A DNA stretch of 64,000 bases from Streptomyces sp. NRRL WC-3742. GTDB lineage: Bacteria; Actinomycetota; Actinomycetes; Streptomycetales; Streptomycetaceae. The stretch covers positions 1-64,000 of the forward strand of contig NZ_JOCF01000031.1 of assembly GCF_000720635.1 (NCBI RefSeq), written 5' to 3'. This document shows, piece after piece, positions 28,258-36,771 of this stretch; within the stretch, counting starts at the first letter, position 1, and each line of letters opens with the position of its first letter. Under the pieces are notes generated by a model that saw nothing but the letters and a program-made list of their open reading frames with translations, made no database searches and had not been told where the DNA came from. A program made the translations under genes and the position numbers.

Positions 28258-28965
28258 ATGGCAGTCGCAGTCAGGGATGTTGAGCACGCCCCCACCGTCA
28301 CCGTGACGGTGGTCTACCACTCGGTGCACGGCCACACCCGGGTCCTCGCCGAGCACCTCGCGGCAGGTGCGAGGGTGGTGCCGGGCGCTGAGGTGCGCCT
28401 CGCCGAGATCCGGGCCGAGGACGTCAACTCGGGCCGCTGGTACGACGAGGAGACGATGGCGCTGCTCGGCCGCTCCGACGCGATCGTCTTCGGCAGCCCG
28501 ACGCTGATGGGCAGCGTCTCGGCGGTGTTCAAGGCGTTCATGGAGGCGGCGTTCACGCCGTTCATCGAGCAGCGCTGGAAGGACAAGCTGGCCGGCGCCT
28601 TCACCATGTCCGCCTCGCAGAGCGGCGACAAGCTGACGGTGTTGGAGCAACTCGCCGTCTTCGGCGCGCAGATGGGCATGCAGTGGATCGGCGTGGGCGA
28701 CATGCCCGGCAACAACTGGAGCGGCGGCAGCCGCGACGACGTCAACCGGCTCGGCTCCTGGCTGGGCCTGATGAGCCAGAGCCACGCCGACCTCGACGCC
28801 GCCCAGGCGGGCTCGCGAGGCGACCTCATCACGGCGGAGCGATACGGCGAGCGCATCGCCCGGCTGGCGCAGCGCTGGGTCAACGCTGTCCCGTACGAGA
28901 CGCCCCGGATGACGGAACACGAGGCCCGCGCCCTGTCGGCCTCGCTGCGGGAGGCGGCGGCGTAG
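28258..28965 (+). CDS. Flavodoxin-fold NAD(P)H:quinone oxidoreductase (WrbA-like)
   Basis: A 235-residue flavoprotein. The FMN phosphate loop is VVYHSVHGHTRVLAEHLAAGA (residues about 17-37), followed by the flavodoxin signature AIVFGSPTLMGSVSAVFKAFMEAAF, GAFTMSASQSGDKLT and the GVGDMPGNNWSGGSRDDVNRLGSWLGLMSQS ring-stacking segment. WrbA-type enzymes reduce quinones by two electrons and protect against quinone stress; it lacks the exact WrbA signature, so the NADPH-dependent FMN reductase family is the alternative. It is divergent from a LysR regulator, which probably controls it. ATG 28258 gives a 15-residue hydrophilic lead before the first strand. Confidence 0.85.
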   Translation: MAVAVRDVEHAPTVTVTVVYHSVHGHTRVLAEHLAAGARVVPGAEVRLAEIRAEDVNSGRWYDEETMALLGRSDAIVFGSPTLMGSVSAVFKAFMEAAFTPFIEQRWKDKLAGAFTMSASQSGDKLTVLEQLAVFGAQMGMQWIGVGDMPGNNWSGGSRDDVNRLGSWLGLMSQSHADLDAAQAGSRGDLITAERYGERIARLAQRWVNAVPYETPRMTEHEARALSASLREAAA

Positions 28966-29030
28966 GGGGACGGCTGTCGGCGGCGGCCGGTACGGTCCGT
29001 GGGGCCGCCTACCCGTTCGGAGGGACTCCG

Positions 29031-30353
29031 TTGACCGCGCTCCATGAGTTCGCCACCTGGGAAAATGTGCTGACACTCCTTCGGGGTGAGCCCGCCGTGT
29101 CGGGATGGTTGTCCTCGACGGGGTGGGGTCTGTTCCTCGGCGATCCGAAGGCTGTCGCGCCGGTGCAGCGTGCGCTCGCGGAGGCGGGCGTGCGGGAGGT
29201 GATGTTCGCGGCGGACTTCGCGCCGGACGGGCGGACGGCGCTGCACCTGTTCGAGGTCGGCCCCGCCGTGGAGCCCGCGTTCGGCTATCCGGGCCCCAAC
29301 CCGGGCACGCTCGTCCTGGTCGACGGCGTGGCCGCCGGGCTCTGGCGTCGCCTGCCCCGCGCCGTGCCCGGGGTGGTGTCGGCGCCCTCCGCGGATCCGG
29401 CGCTGCTGGAACGGACCCTGCGTGAGAGGCTCCCCGACGCCGTCGGCGCGACGGAGGAGCAGATCGCGGCAGTGGAGGAGCGGCTCGGCGTCGCGCTCTC
29501 CGAGGAGCTCAAGGTGCTCTTCCGCGTGACCAGGGTGGGCCCGCCCGGACCCGACGGATCGGGGGACTGGGAGGCCGACTACGCCGAGGTGGAGGACGCC
29601 GAGTCCGCAGTCGGCTGCGAACTCTTCGGCCTGGACGGGCTGTTCGCGGCTACGGCAGCCACCCGACTCGGCTCGCGGCGGAGCGCGGAGACGGAGGCAG
29701 TGGTCACCTCGGATGATGCTGCCGTCCTTGACCTGGTCGGCTCGCCCGGCTGGATCGCCTTCGGCAGCAACGGCGGTGACACCTTCGCCGTCGACATGAC
29801 GCCAGGCCCGGGCGGGCACCTCGGGCAGGTCATCCTCATCAGCCATGAGGAGAGCATCGGGGCGGACCTGTACGGCGAATCCTTGACGGAGCTGGTCCTG
29901 AACGGCTTCGAGCGGGGCGGGCGGGCCGACGGCGGCGTGGAGTGGGGGCCGCCGGTCACGGCCCGGGTCGGTGACGGGCCCGGCGGCATGGCCGACCTCG
30001 AGTCCGCTGCCCATCCCGACCTGGAGGTCGTGCGGATATCCCGAGGCGGTAATACGCCACCGATCAGCCTCGCTCCCATCGCCGGGCTGCCCCGCCTGCG
30101 CACCCTCATCGCGCACCCCGGCACGCTCGCCGACCCGCTGGAGATCGCGGGCATGAGCGGGCTGGAGTACCTGGGGATCGGGCTGGACGAGTGGCGCATC
30201 CTCCTCGACGCCGGGGCAGTTCCCCGGGGGCTGCTGGCCGCGAACGTCGAGGTGCGTGGGGACGAGCACCCGGTGGAGGTGGTGGCGACGGCCAACGAGC
30301 TGCTCGCGCTGTGGGGGCGGCCGCTGATCGCCCACACCGTCGTCAGGGGGTGA
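29031..30353 (+). CDS. SMI1/KNR4 (SUKH) domain protein
   Basis: A 440-residue protein. A SUKH-type core begins near residue 140: ATEEQIAAVEERLGVALSEELKVLFRV, with the later strand PGWIAFGSNGGDTFAVDMTPGPGGHLGQVILISHE. The family includes immunity proteins against contact-dependent toxins, and fungal Smi1. Before it lies a 130-residue region of unknown fold; after it, an LRR-like tail (LAPIAGLPRLRTLIAHPG, IAGMSGLEYLGIGLDEW). No toxin gene is adjacent, so an immunity role is not established. The start is TTG 29031, with CGGAGGG at 29018-29024; no ATG or GTG gives a matching ribosome-binding site. Confidence 0.82.
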   Translation: MTALHEFATWENVLTLLRGEPAVSGWLSSTGWGLFLGDPKAVAPVQRALAEAGVREVMFAADFAPDGRTALHLFEVGPAVEPAFGYPGPNPGTLVLVDGVAAGLWRRLPRAVPGVVSAPSADPALLERTLRERLPDAVGATEEQIAAVEERLGVALSEELKVLFRVTRVGPPGPDGSGDWEADYAEVEDAESAVGCELFGLDGLFAATAATRLGSRRSAETEAVVTSDDAAVLDLVGSPGWIAFGSNGGDTFAVDMTPGPGGHLGQVILISHEESIGADLYGESLTELVLNGFERGGRADGGVEWGPPVTARVGDGPGGMADLESAAHPDLEVVRISRGGNTPPISLAPIAGLPRLRTLIAHPGTLADPLEIAGMSGLEYLGIGLDEWRILLDAGAVPRGLLAANVEVRGDEHPVEVVATANELLALWGRPLIAHTVVRG

Positions 30354-30363
30354 CCACCGGGGC

Positions 30364-30552
30364 TCAGTCCGTGGTTTCGGGCTCCGGCTCCTCGTCGGGC
30401 AGCGGCACCGGCATCGGTGGATGCGCGGGCACCCGGTTCGGGCCCCGGGAGGCGGGTCTGCGCTGGGCGCGCCACTTGCCCTGGCGCTCGGGTGGGATCG
30501 TGCCGCTCATGAGGGCCTCCAGTCGTGCAGGGGCAAGGGGGATGCCCATCAT
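30364..30552 (-). CDS. Small proline-rich protein, hypothetical
   Basis: A 62-residue frame (48 residues from an internal ATG at MSGTIPPERQ). The sequence is basic in the middle and ends in PDEEPEPETTD. It has streptomycete-like codon use, and follows the XRE-NTPase gene on the same strand by 23 bases, so it may be its operon partner. There is no good ribosome-binding site and no recognised family. It overlaps nothing on the plus strand (the SUKH stop is at 30353). Confidence 0.45.
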   Translation of the reverse strand: MMGIPLAPARLEALMSGTIPPERQGKWRAQRRPASRGPNRVPAHPPMPVPLPDEEPEPETTD

Positions 30553-30575
30553 CTCGCCTGCGTGAAGCGTTCAGT

Positions 30576-33218
30576 TCAGGACCATGGGGGAGTGGGCGAC
30601 CCGTCCGGGTCCAGGCCGTACGGCCAGATCTCCTTCTCGAGAAAGCCCAGCTGCCCGGCGTTGGCGGCCTGCTGGTAGAGGGTTTCGGCACTCGCCGCGT
30701 CGCCGGCCTGCCCGCGCAGCCGCGCCAACTCCACCAGGGCATAGGGTCGACCGGCGTCGGCGGCGCGACGGCAGAGGGCCTCGGCGCCTGCCCGGTCTCC
30801 AGCCTTCTCCCGTAAACAGGCCAGGCCGGTCAGGGCTCTGGTGCTGCCGGCGTCGATGGCCTGCTGGTAGAGGGCTTCGGCGCTTTCGAAGTCTCCGATC
30901 CCCTCGCGTAACCGCGCCAGACAGGCCGGGGCGCCGGATCGGTCGGCGTTGGCGGCGCGGTGGCAGAGGGCTTCGGCGCCCGCCCGGTCCCCGGCTTTCT
31001 CTCGCATTCGCGTCAGGTGGGTCAGGGCTCTGGTGTCGCCAGCGTTGGCGGCTTGCTGGTAAAGGACTTCAGCGCTCTCATCGTCCCCAGCTCTCTCGAA
31101 TATGCGGGCGAGGCCGGTTAGGGCGTTGGGGTGGCCGGCGTCGGCGGCGCGGTGGCAGAGGGCCTCGGCACCTGCCCGGTCGCCGGCCTCTATCCGTCTC
31201 CAAGCGAGGTCGATCAGGGCGCCGGGGTTGCCGATGTCGGCGGCTCGGAGGCAGTGGGCTTCGGCGCCCGCCCGGTCCCCGGCCTCATCCCGCATCCGCG
31301 CCAGTTCCACGAGCGCAATGAGGTTGCCGGCGTCGCCGGCACGGAGATACAGGGCCTCAGCCTCCTCCCGGTGCCCGGCGTCCTCTCGTAGGCGCGCGAG
31401 GTTGTTCAGGGCGCCGGGATGGCCAGCATCGGCGGCGCGGAGGTAGAGGGTCTCGGCGCCTGCCTGGTCTCCCTCCCACTCCCGCATGTCTGCCAGTTCG
31501 GTCAGGGCGTTGGGGTGGCCGGCGTCGGCTGCGCGGTGGCAGAGGGCCTCGGCACTTGCCTGGTCTCCGGCCTCTATCCGTCTCCAAGCGAGGTCGATCA
31601 GGGGGCGGGGGTTGCCGATGTCGGCGGCTCGGAGGCAATGGGCTTCGGCGCCAGCCCGATCCCCCACCTCATCCCGCATCCGCGCCAGCTCCACGAGCGC
31701 AATGGGGTGGTCGGCGTCGGCGGCACGGCGGTAGAGGGCTTCGGCGCCTGCCTGATCCCCGGCCTCATCCCGCATCCGCGCCATGTGGATCAGGGCGTCG
31801 GAGTGGCCGCCCTCGGCGGCGCGGCTGCGGAGGTGGTGGGCCCATTGCAGTCGGTGTCGGCAGTCGGCGGCGGTGGCGAGGTTGCTGAGGTCGTCGGGAT
31901 CGGTGAGGTGGGCATGAGCGGCGTGCCAGAAGGAGGCGGGTGGGCAGAGTAGGTGGCGGGTGGTGCGTCCGTGCTGCTCGAGGTAGTCGGCGAGGCGGAG
32001 GACCGGTTCCGTTGTCGGGACGGGCGCTGGTTCGCCCGGCGCGCGGCGTGGGGGGCGGGCAGTGGTCCGGCGCAAGGGAGCTTGTTTGCCGTGGACGGGG
32101 CGGGCGAGTTCGGCGAGGGCGGTTGTGGCCCAGTCCTCAGCGAGCTGGTCGTAGTCGTGGTCGGCGAGGTAGTCGGTCGCCGCGTCGGTGAGGAAGGTTT
32201 GCGGGAGGTGGAGCCCGACGCCGAGGCGGCGGGCGTCCATGGCGGCTTCCAGCAGGGCGCGGACGGCGGGGGTGCCCATGTCGTAGCGGCGTAGGAGTTC
32301 GGGCGCGCCGGCCAACTCCTGGGTGATGCGTTCGTGGGCGCGGGTGAGGGCGTCGGCCATGAACGGGTCGCCGTGTTCGGCGAGTGCGGTGGCGGAGCGG
32401 AGGGCTTCCTGGTCGAAGGTCTCGGGGACGGTGAGGAGGCGTCCGGCGAGGAGTTCGCGGACCTGGCCGTGCGGGTCGGGTAGGCCGGGGCGGGGCAGGG
32501 CGGTGTACGTGTCGGCGTACTCGGGCCACAGGGTGCCCAGCACCAGGACCGGTTGTCGGCCGGGGCGGGTGAGGATCGCGCGCAGGGCGGCCGCGATGCG
32601 CTCGCCGGTGAAGTAGTGCTGGGCCTCGTTGAGCCACACCACCGTGCGGGGCGCCACGTTGTCGAGGTCGGCGAGTACGGCCTCGGGCCGGGTCGGGTGG
32701 AGGGGGTGCCACAGGCGCCACCCCCGTTCGGCGAGCGGCTGGACTGCCTCCCAGCAGGCCCGCGTCTTCCCGGTCGAGGACGATCCGACCAGGACCACCA
32801 TCCGACTGCCGCCCTCCTCGACCGCGCGCACCGCCTCGGCCAGGGCCTGGTCGTGGGCGCGGCGCACGTACCCGGGCAGCGCCCCCTGCGAGCGAGCGTC
32901 GCTTCCGGCCGGGTGGACCTCCAGGTCGTGCGGGTCCCACTGGCCGATCGGCTTGCCGGGCCCGGCCTGCGTGGCTTCGGCCTCACCGGCTGCGGTGCGT
33001 CGCAGTTCCAGTAGTTGCTCGACCGGCAGGTGGAGGGCGCGGCCCAGTGCCGCGACCGTCGCGGCGGACGGGACGGGGCCGTCGCTCTGGAACGCCTGGT
33101 GGAGGGTGGTCCGGCTCAGTTCTGTTCGGGCGGCGAGTGCGGTCATCGTCAGCCCCTGCCTGGCCCGCTCGTCGCTCAGCTGCTTGCGCAGCTCGGCGAG
33201 CGCGCCCTTCCCACCCAC
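30576..33218 (-). CDS. XRE HTH + P-loop NTPase + 12 helical repeats (STAND-like architecture)
   Basis: An 880-residue, three-part protein. Residues 3-76 form an XRE-type HTH (ELRKQLSDERARQGLTMTALAARTELSRTTLHQAF). Then comes a P-loop NTPase: Walker A GSSSTGKT at 145-152, Walker B-like TVVWLNEAQHY at 192-202, and a VLVLGTLWPEY strand typical of this ATPase group. Residues 475-858 are twelve consecutive repeats of exactly 32 residues (ALxxLAxxREexGDxaxAEaLyxrAAdaGxP), TPR/Sel1-like. A 22-residue tail ends the protein. GTG 33218 is chosen over ATG 33254: GGGAG lies five bases before it, and the longer start would run through a perfect inverted repeat that looks like an operator. An HTH, NTPase and repeat sensor resemble the logic of STAND regulators; the actual signal and target are unknown. 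Confidence 0.88.
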   Translation of the reverse strand: MGGKGALAELRKQLSDERARQGLTMTALAARTELSRTTLHQAFQSDGPVPSAATVAALGRALHLPVEQLLELRRTAAGEAEATQAGPGKPIGQWDPHDLEVHPAGSDARSQGALPGYVRRAHDQALAEAVRAVEEGGSRMVVLVGSSSTGKTRACWEAVQPLAERGWRLWHPLHPTRPEAVLADLDNVAPRTVVWLNEAQHYFTGERIAAALRAILTRPGRQPVLVLGTLWPEYADTYTALPRPGLPDPHGQVRELLAGRLLTVPETFDQEALRSATALAEHGDPFMADALTRAHERITQELAGAPELLRRYDMGTPAVRALLEAAMDARRLGVGLHLPQTFLTDAATDYLADHDYDQLAEDWATTALAELARPVHGKQAPLRRTTARPPRRAPGEPAPVPTTEPVLRLADYLEQHGRTTRHLLCPPASFWHAAHAHLTDPDDLSNLATAADCRHRLQWAHHLRSRAAEGGHSDALIHMARMRDEAGDQAGAEALYRRAADADHPIALVELARMRDEVGDRAGAEAHCLRAADIGNPRPLIDLAWRRIEAGDQASAEALCHRAADAGHPNALTELADMREWEGDQAGAETLYLRAADAGHPGALNNLARLREDAGHREEAEALYLRAGDAGNLIALVELARMRDEAGDRAGAEAHCLRAADIGNPGALIDLAWRRIEAGDRAGAEALCHRAADAGHPNALTGLARIFERAGDDESAEVLYQQAANAGDTRALTHLTRMREKAGDRAGAEALCHRAANADRSGAPACLARLREGIGDFESAEALYQQAIDAGSTRALTGLACLREKAGDRAGAEALCRRAADAGRPYALVELARLRGQAGDAASAETLYQQAANAGQLGFLEKEIWPYGLDPDGSPTPPWS
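30645..31796 (-). repeat. Twelve 96-bp coding repeats with 384-bp segmental duplication
   Basis: Twelve in-frame units of 96 bp encode the 32-residue repeats of the XRE-NTPase protein. Repeats 2-3 and 6-7 are near-identical in DNA: 31183-31340 matches 31567-31724 at an offset of exactly 384 bp (four units). This shows recent expansion by unequal exchange rather than slow divergence. Confidence 0.9.
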
Positions 33219-33242
33219 ATGAACTCCCGACCGCGTGTGTTC

Positions 33243-33286
33243 AACGGTGTTCATCTTCGTCCGGCCGGACCACGGCGAACACCGTT
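33243..33286. promoter_or_regulatory. Inverted repeat upstream of XRE-NTPase gene, candidate operator
   Basis: AACGGTGTTC (33243-33252) and GAACACCGTT (33277-33286): perfect 10-bp arms with a 24-bp spacer. It lies between the XRE-NTPase gene and the divergent small membrane gene. A further partial copy (GTGTTCA) directly precedes the left arm. The spacing suggests two dimers or a looped complex; the protein's own HTH is the obvious candidate binder. This is inferred. Confidence 0.6.
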
Positions 33287-33336
33287 TCCGGGACCTTCGG
33301 TCACGTCAACATCCCACCTGCTAACGGGAGATCACC

Positions 33337-33537
33337 GTGAACCGCATCGCCATCGTCCTGCTCGCCACCGCCCTGGTCGCCCTGCTCGCGCTCCTGGCCG
33401 GCGCAGCGGCGGGCATCCTCGCCCGCCTCGACGGCGCCACCTACCCCGCCGCCCTCATGCGCGCGGCCGCCACCTTCGCCGCAGCCCTCACCCTCGCGGC
33501 GGCCGTCACCGGGGCCATTACCCAGTTCCTTCTCTGA
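33337..33537 (+). CDS. Two-helix small membrane protein, unknown
   Basis: A 66-residue protein consisting almost only of two transmembrane helices: IAIVLLATALVALLALLAGAAAGILA and RAAATFAAALTLAAAVTGAITQFLL, with a short polar loop (RLDGATYPAALM). The GTG start at 33337 has GGGAG about six bases upstream. It is divergent from the XRE-NTPase gene and 24 bases before the DUF4037 gene, probably in one transcript with the latter. Its function is unknown; the size is too small for a transporter, so it may be an accessory or effector peptide. Confidence 0.7.
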   Translation: MNRIAIVLLATALVALLALLAGAAAGILARLDGATYPAALMRAAATFAAALTLAAAVTGAITQFLL

Positions 33538-33561
33538 GCGGCGACGGGCACAGTGGGCGGC

Positions 33562-34635
33562 ATGGTCACATCTGCGGCTGCCTTCGTCCCCGGCCTCGAC
33601 CTCGCGCGGGCCCTGTACGAGGAGGGGGTGCGGCCGGTCCTTCGCACCGCCCTCCCAACGCTCCGGTACGCCGCCGCCCGTGTCGGGGACGGGTCAGAGG
33701 TGCTGGGGTTCGACACCGCGCGCTCGACGGACCACGACTGGGGGCCGCGCCTGGAGCTGTTCCTCACGCCCGAGGACGTGGAACGCCACGGGGAGGAGAT
33801 CCAAGACCTCCTGGCGCGACACCTGCCCAAGCAGGTGCGCGGGTGGCCCACCCACTTCCGTCCCAGCGGCGATCCGCATGACCCCGTCCGGCACATGGAG
33901 CTGACCGAAGGCCCGGTCGACCACCGGGTGACCGTGCAGGACGTGGACACCTGGGTGGCGGCGCGGCTCGGTCCGTGCGCGGTGGAGCCGGAGGCCGGCG
34001 ACTGGCTGGCGATGCCGCAGCAGAGGTTGGCCGAGGTGACCGGGGGAGCGGTGTTCCGCGACGACCTGGGCGAACTCGGCACGGTCCGCGAGCGGTTGGC
34101 GTGGTACCCGGACCAGGTGTGGCGCTATCTGCTGGCGTGTCAGTGGCAGCGGATCTCCCAGGAGGAGGCGTTCGTCGGGCGCTGCGCGGAGGTCGGCGAC
34201 GATCTGGGCTCTGCGGTGGTGGCGGCAAGGCTGGTCCGGGACGTGATGCGGCTGGCGCTGCTGCTGGAGCGGCGGTACGCGCCGTACGGCAAGTGGCTCG
34301 GCAGCGCGTTCGCGCGGACGGAGGCGGCCGGGGTGCTGGGCCCGTCACTGCGTGGTGCTCTGGCGGCGACCGAGTACGCGGACAGGGAGCGGCACCTGTG
34401 CGATGCGTACGAGGCGGTGGGCCGGATGCACAACGCCACCGGGCTCACGGGGACGCTCGACCCGAGCCGCAGGCCGTATCACCGCAGGCCGTTCCAGGTC
34501 CTGCACGCGGAGCGGTTCGCCCGGGCGCTGATGGAGACCGTCAGTGAGCCGTGCCTGCGTGACCTGCCGCTGACGGGGGCCGTCGATCAGTGGGCGGACA
34601 GTACCGACTTCCTGGTCCGGCAACCTGATCTCTGA
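33562..34635 (+). CDS. DUF4037 domain protein (nucleotidyltransferase-like)
   Basis: A 357-residue protein. The N-terminal part has VLGFDTARSTDHDWGPRLELFLTPED, the hallmark of DUF4037 and related predicted nucleotidyltransferases, with the DHDWGPR acidic residues as the likely metal site. The remainder is helical (RERLAWYPDQVWRYLLACQWQRISQEEAFVGR, MRLALLLERRYAPYGKWLGSAFAR). These proteins occur widely in actinomycetes with no established substrate. ATG 33562 is used; GTG 33553 is possible. The neighbouring 66-residue membrane gene is on the same strand. Confidence 0.85.
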   Translation: MVTSAAAFVPGLDLARALYEEGVRPVLRTALPTLRYAAARVGDGSEVLGFDTARSTDHDWGPRLELFLTPEDVERHGEEIQDLLARHLPKQVRGWPTHFRPSGDPHDPVRHMELTEGPVDHRVTVQDVDTWVAARLGPCAVEPEAGDWLAMPQQRLAEVTGGAVFRDDLGELGTVRERLAWYPDQVWRYLLACQWQRISQEEAFVGRCAEVGDDLGSAVVAARLVRDVMRLALLLERRYAPYGKWLGSAFARTEAAGVLGPSLRGALAATEYADRERHLCDAYEAVGRMHNATGLTGTLDPSRRPYHRRPFQVLHAERFARALMETVSEPCLRDLPLTGAVDQWADSTDFLVRQPDL

Positions 34636-34727
34636 TTGGCCGGCGCCGCACTGGGGGCTGTCCGGCGGATCATTTCGGGCTGGTGCAGGCACGCCCGGTA
34701 CGGCTGAGTTGTCGTGGGCCGCAGCAG

Positions 34728-35252
34728 TCACGCGAACGACGGCCACCGGTCGGCGGCCCACTTCCGCCAGTCGACCCACCCGGGCGGCGGGCCGGCGACC
34801 CTGCGGCCCGCCAGCTCCGCCGCGTCGGGCTCCTCGAACTGCGCGCGCCCGTGCAGGATGTCGGCCTCGGACATCGGCAACGTCTCCTCGGGGGTGGTCG
34901 CCCAGCGGTGGGCGATACGGGCGCGTTGGGTCTCATCGTCCACCGGCAGGTAGACCATGCGGAAACACGCCCCCTCGGCCTCCACCAGCCAGCGGACCGC
35001 GGACCGTTCGTCCCGCGACCAGCAGCCGTAGTCCACGACGACATTGGTGCCCAGTCGGACCGCCTCCAGGGCGAGCCAGAGCATGCGCCCCTCCAGCACA
35101 TCGCGCTTCCCGTCCGCCTCCGCCTCGCCGAACAGGGGAATCATCCAGTCGTCGGGCGTCAGACGCAGCGCGCCGTGCTCTGCGGCGAGCTGCCGAGCCC
35201 GCGTGGTCTTTCCGGCCCCTGGCAGGCCGACCATCAGGAACAACGTGGTCAC
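34728..35252 (-). CDS. P-loop kinase / AAA family ATPase (small)
   Basis: A 174-residue predicted kinase. Walker A GLPGAGKTT sits near the N-terminus (TTLFLMVGLPGAGKTTRARQLA), followed by LTPDDWMIPLFGE and NVVVDYGCWSRDERSAVRWL, then the lid-like ETQRARIAHRW. This is the pattern of the AAA_33/zeta-toxin-like small-molecule kinase group. The substrate is unknown; antibiotic kinases and tRNA kinases share the fold. GTG 35252 is preferred, since the frame upstream to 35396 lacks conserved sequence and crosses the intergenic gap. The gap from 35253 to 35485 has no gene I can support. Confidence 0.82.
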   Translation of the reverse strand: MTTLFLMVGLPGAGKTTRARQLAAEHGALRLTPDDWMIPLFGEAEADGKRDVLEGRMLWLALEAVRLGTNVVVDYGCWSRDERSAVRWLVEAEGACFRMVYLPVDDETQRARIAHRWATTPEETLPMSEADILHGRAQFEEPDAAELAGRRVAGPPPGWVDWRKWAADRWPSFA

Positions 35253-35485
35253 CCCCCGATCGTGGCAGGGAAGCGAATCAGACAGCCACCGTTTTATCCG
35301 CCCGATCCTGGCGTCTGCGGAGGTGGCGGCGATTACGGCGGGAGCCTTATGCCTTGTCGCCGCCCAAGTGGTCGGGACGAGTGTGTGGATGCCCACCGCC
35401 GAGGCGCTTGACCCGGATGCGTTCGAGGACTGGGATCAGCTGACCCCCACGCGAGGCGACCGTCACATGATCCGTCGGACAGGAT

Positions 35486-36471
35486 CTAGCCCTGGAAGAG
35501 CACTTCCGGATTGTTCGGCGAGGGGCCGTCCAGCAGCGGGCTGCAGATCCCCTTCAGTGTCTGGTCGAAGAACGCCGTCACGTACTCGCGGGTGATCTCC
35601 ACCCCGCGTTCCGGGGAGAGGCCCTGTGCCGGGAACCCGGCCTGCTTCTGGAGTACCTCCAGGTCGGCGAAGCTGAAGTGGTCGGCGCCGGTGACCGTCA
35701 GCCACTTCTTGTAGCCGCCGAGGGCGGCCCAGGTCTGGTCCCACGTGGTGTCGTGGCCGCCGGGCGAGTGGTCGGCTCGGCCCAGCATGAGGAGCGGCCG
35801 GTCGATCTGGCCGGGCGTCGGGGCCGGGTGGAAGGCGCCGTCCATGTCCACTCCGGCCCGTACGCGCGGGTCGGCGATCATCGTGGCGGCGGCCGCCCCT
35901 CCGCCGAGGGAGTGTCCGGCCATGCCGATCTCGTGCTTGTCGATGAGGTGAGCCAGGCGCCACGCGGTATTGCCGTGCGTCAACTGGTCGATCACGAAGG
36001 ACACGTCCGTCGCGCGGCTGGCGGTTTCGAAGTTGAAGTCGATCTGCTCCCGCTGGAAAGGGCCTGCGGGGTGACGCCGGAGCTCGCCGGTATCTTCGCG
36101 TGACCGAGGATTCCGGCTGCCTCGCCGAGGGTCATGTACGGGGCCGGGGTCCCGGTCCCGGGGACGGCCGGGTAGATCATCGTGACGGTCAGCTGGCGGG
36201 GGCCGGACGACGGCACCCACGGGTCGGGGCGGTTCGTGTCGGTGAGGTGGATGATCTCCTCGCCGGCGGCGTAGGGTCCGGTCGGCGCGGGGAGCACGCC
36301 CTGGAAGGACCGCGTGGTCGCGGTGGCCGTGGCCGGTGCGGTGTCTAACGCGTGCGTGGCCACCGGTGCGGCCACCGGTGCGGTCGTGGCGGCGAACCCG
36401 CTGCCGGTTCCGGCGACGAGGGCGGCGAGCGCCAGGGCTGCGACGGCGCTGATACGGCGATTGCGTTTCAT
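35486..36471 (-). pseudogene. Secreted alpha/beta hydrolase (PET-hydrolase/PAF-acetylhydrolase-like), broken
   Basis: The N-terminal part reads from ATG 36471: a signal peptide (MKRNRRISAVAALALAALVAG), then GEEIIHLTDTNRPDPWVPSSGPRQLTVTMIYPAV and MTLGEAAGILG. Near 36055-36075 the frame is lost. The rest is in another frame: REQIDFNFETASRATDVSFVIDQL, the nucleophile elbow GMAGHSLGGGAAA, the aspartate region GRADHSPGG and the catalytic histidine in GADHFSFADL, ending at 35486. About 90-100 residues expected between the two parts (first strands and oxyanion-hole segment) are missing. One deletion of non-triplet length would explain both the gap and the frame change. It is presumably inactive. Confidence 0.75.
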
Positions 36472-36771
36472 GGGGGCGACGCTAGGTTCCGCGGCTCCGT
36501 ATCGAATCAACCCACGGTCCGGCGCCGTTCGTAGCTCCCGGGAGGTACCGGCGTACCGGAGTGATACGCCGGGACTACGTCGTGCGGCGCGGGGTTCCTT
36601 ACGCCGACACGGTCGATCGCCACGCAGGTGTCGTCGTCGGAGTGCGGACCACACGTCGGGGTCGGACCGCGGTCGTAGGCGGCCGAACGTTGTGTCGTAT
36701 TTCCGCCAGCGCCTCCGGCTCCGCTCGGGGAGGGTCGATGAAGGTTCGTCCCTCCGTGAAAGGCGCAACGC

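Noticed and set aside
30645..31796. 96-bp periodic repeats as a CRISPR array
   Set aside because: They are in-frame protein-coding repeats without spacers.
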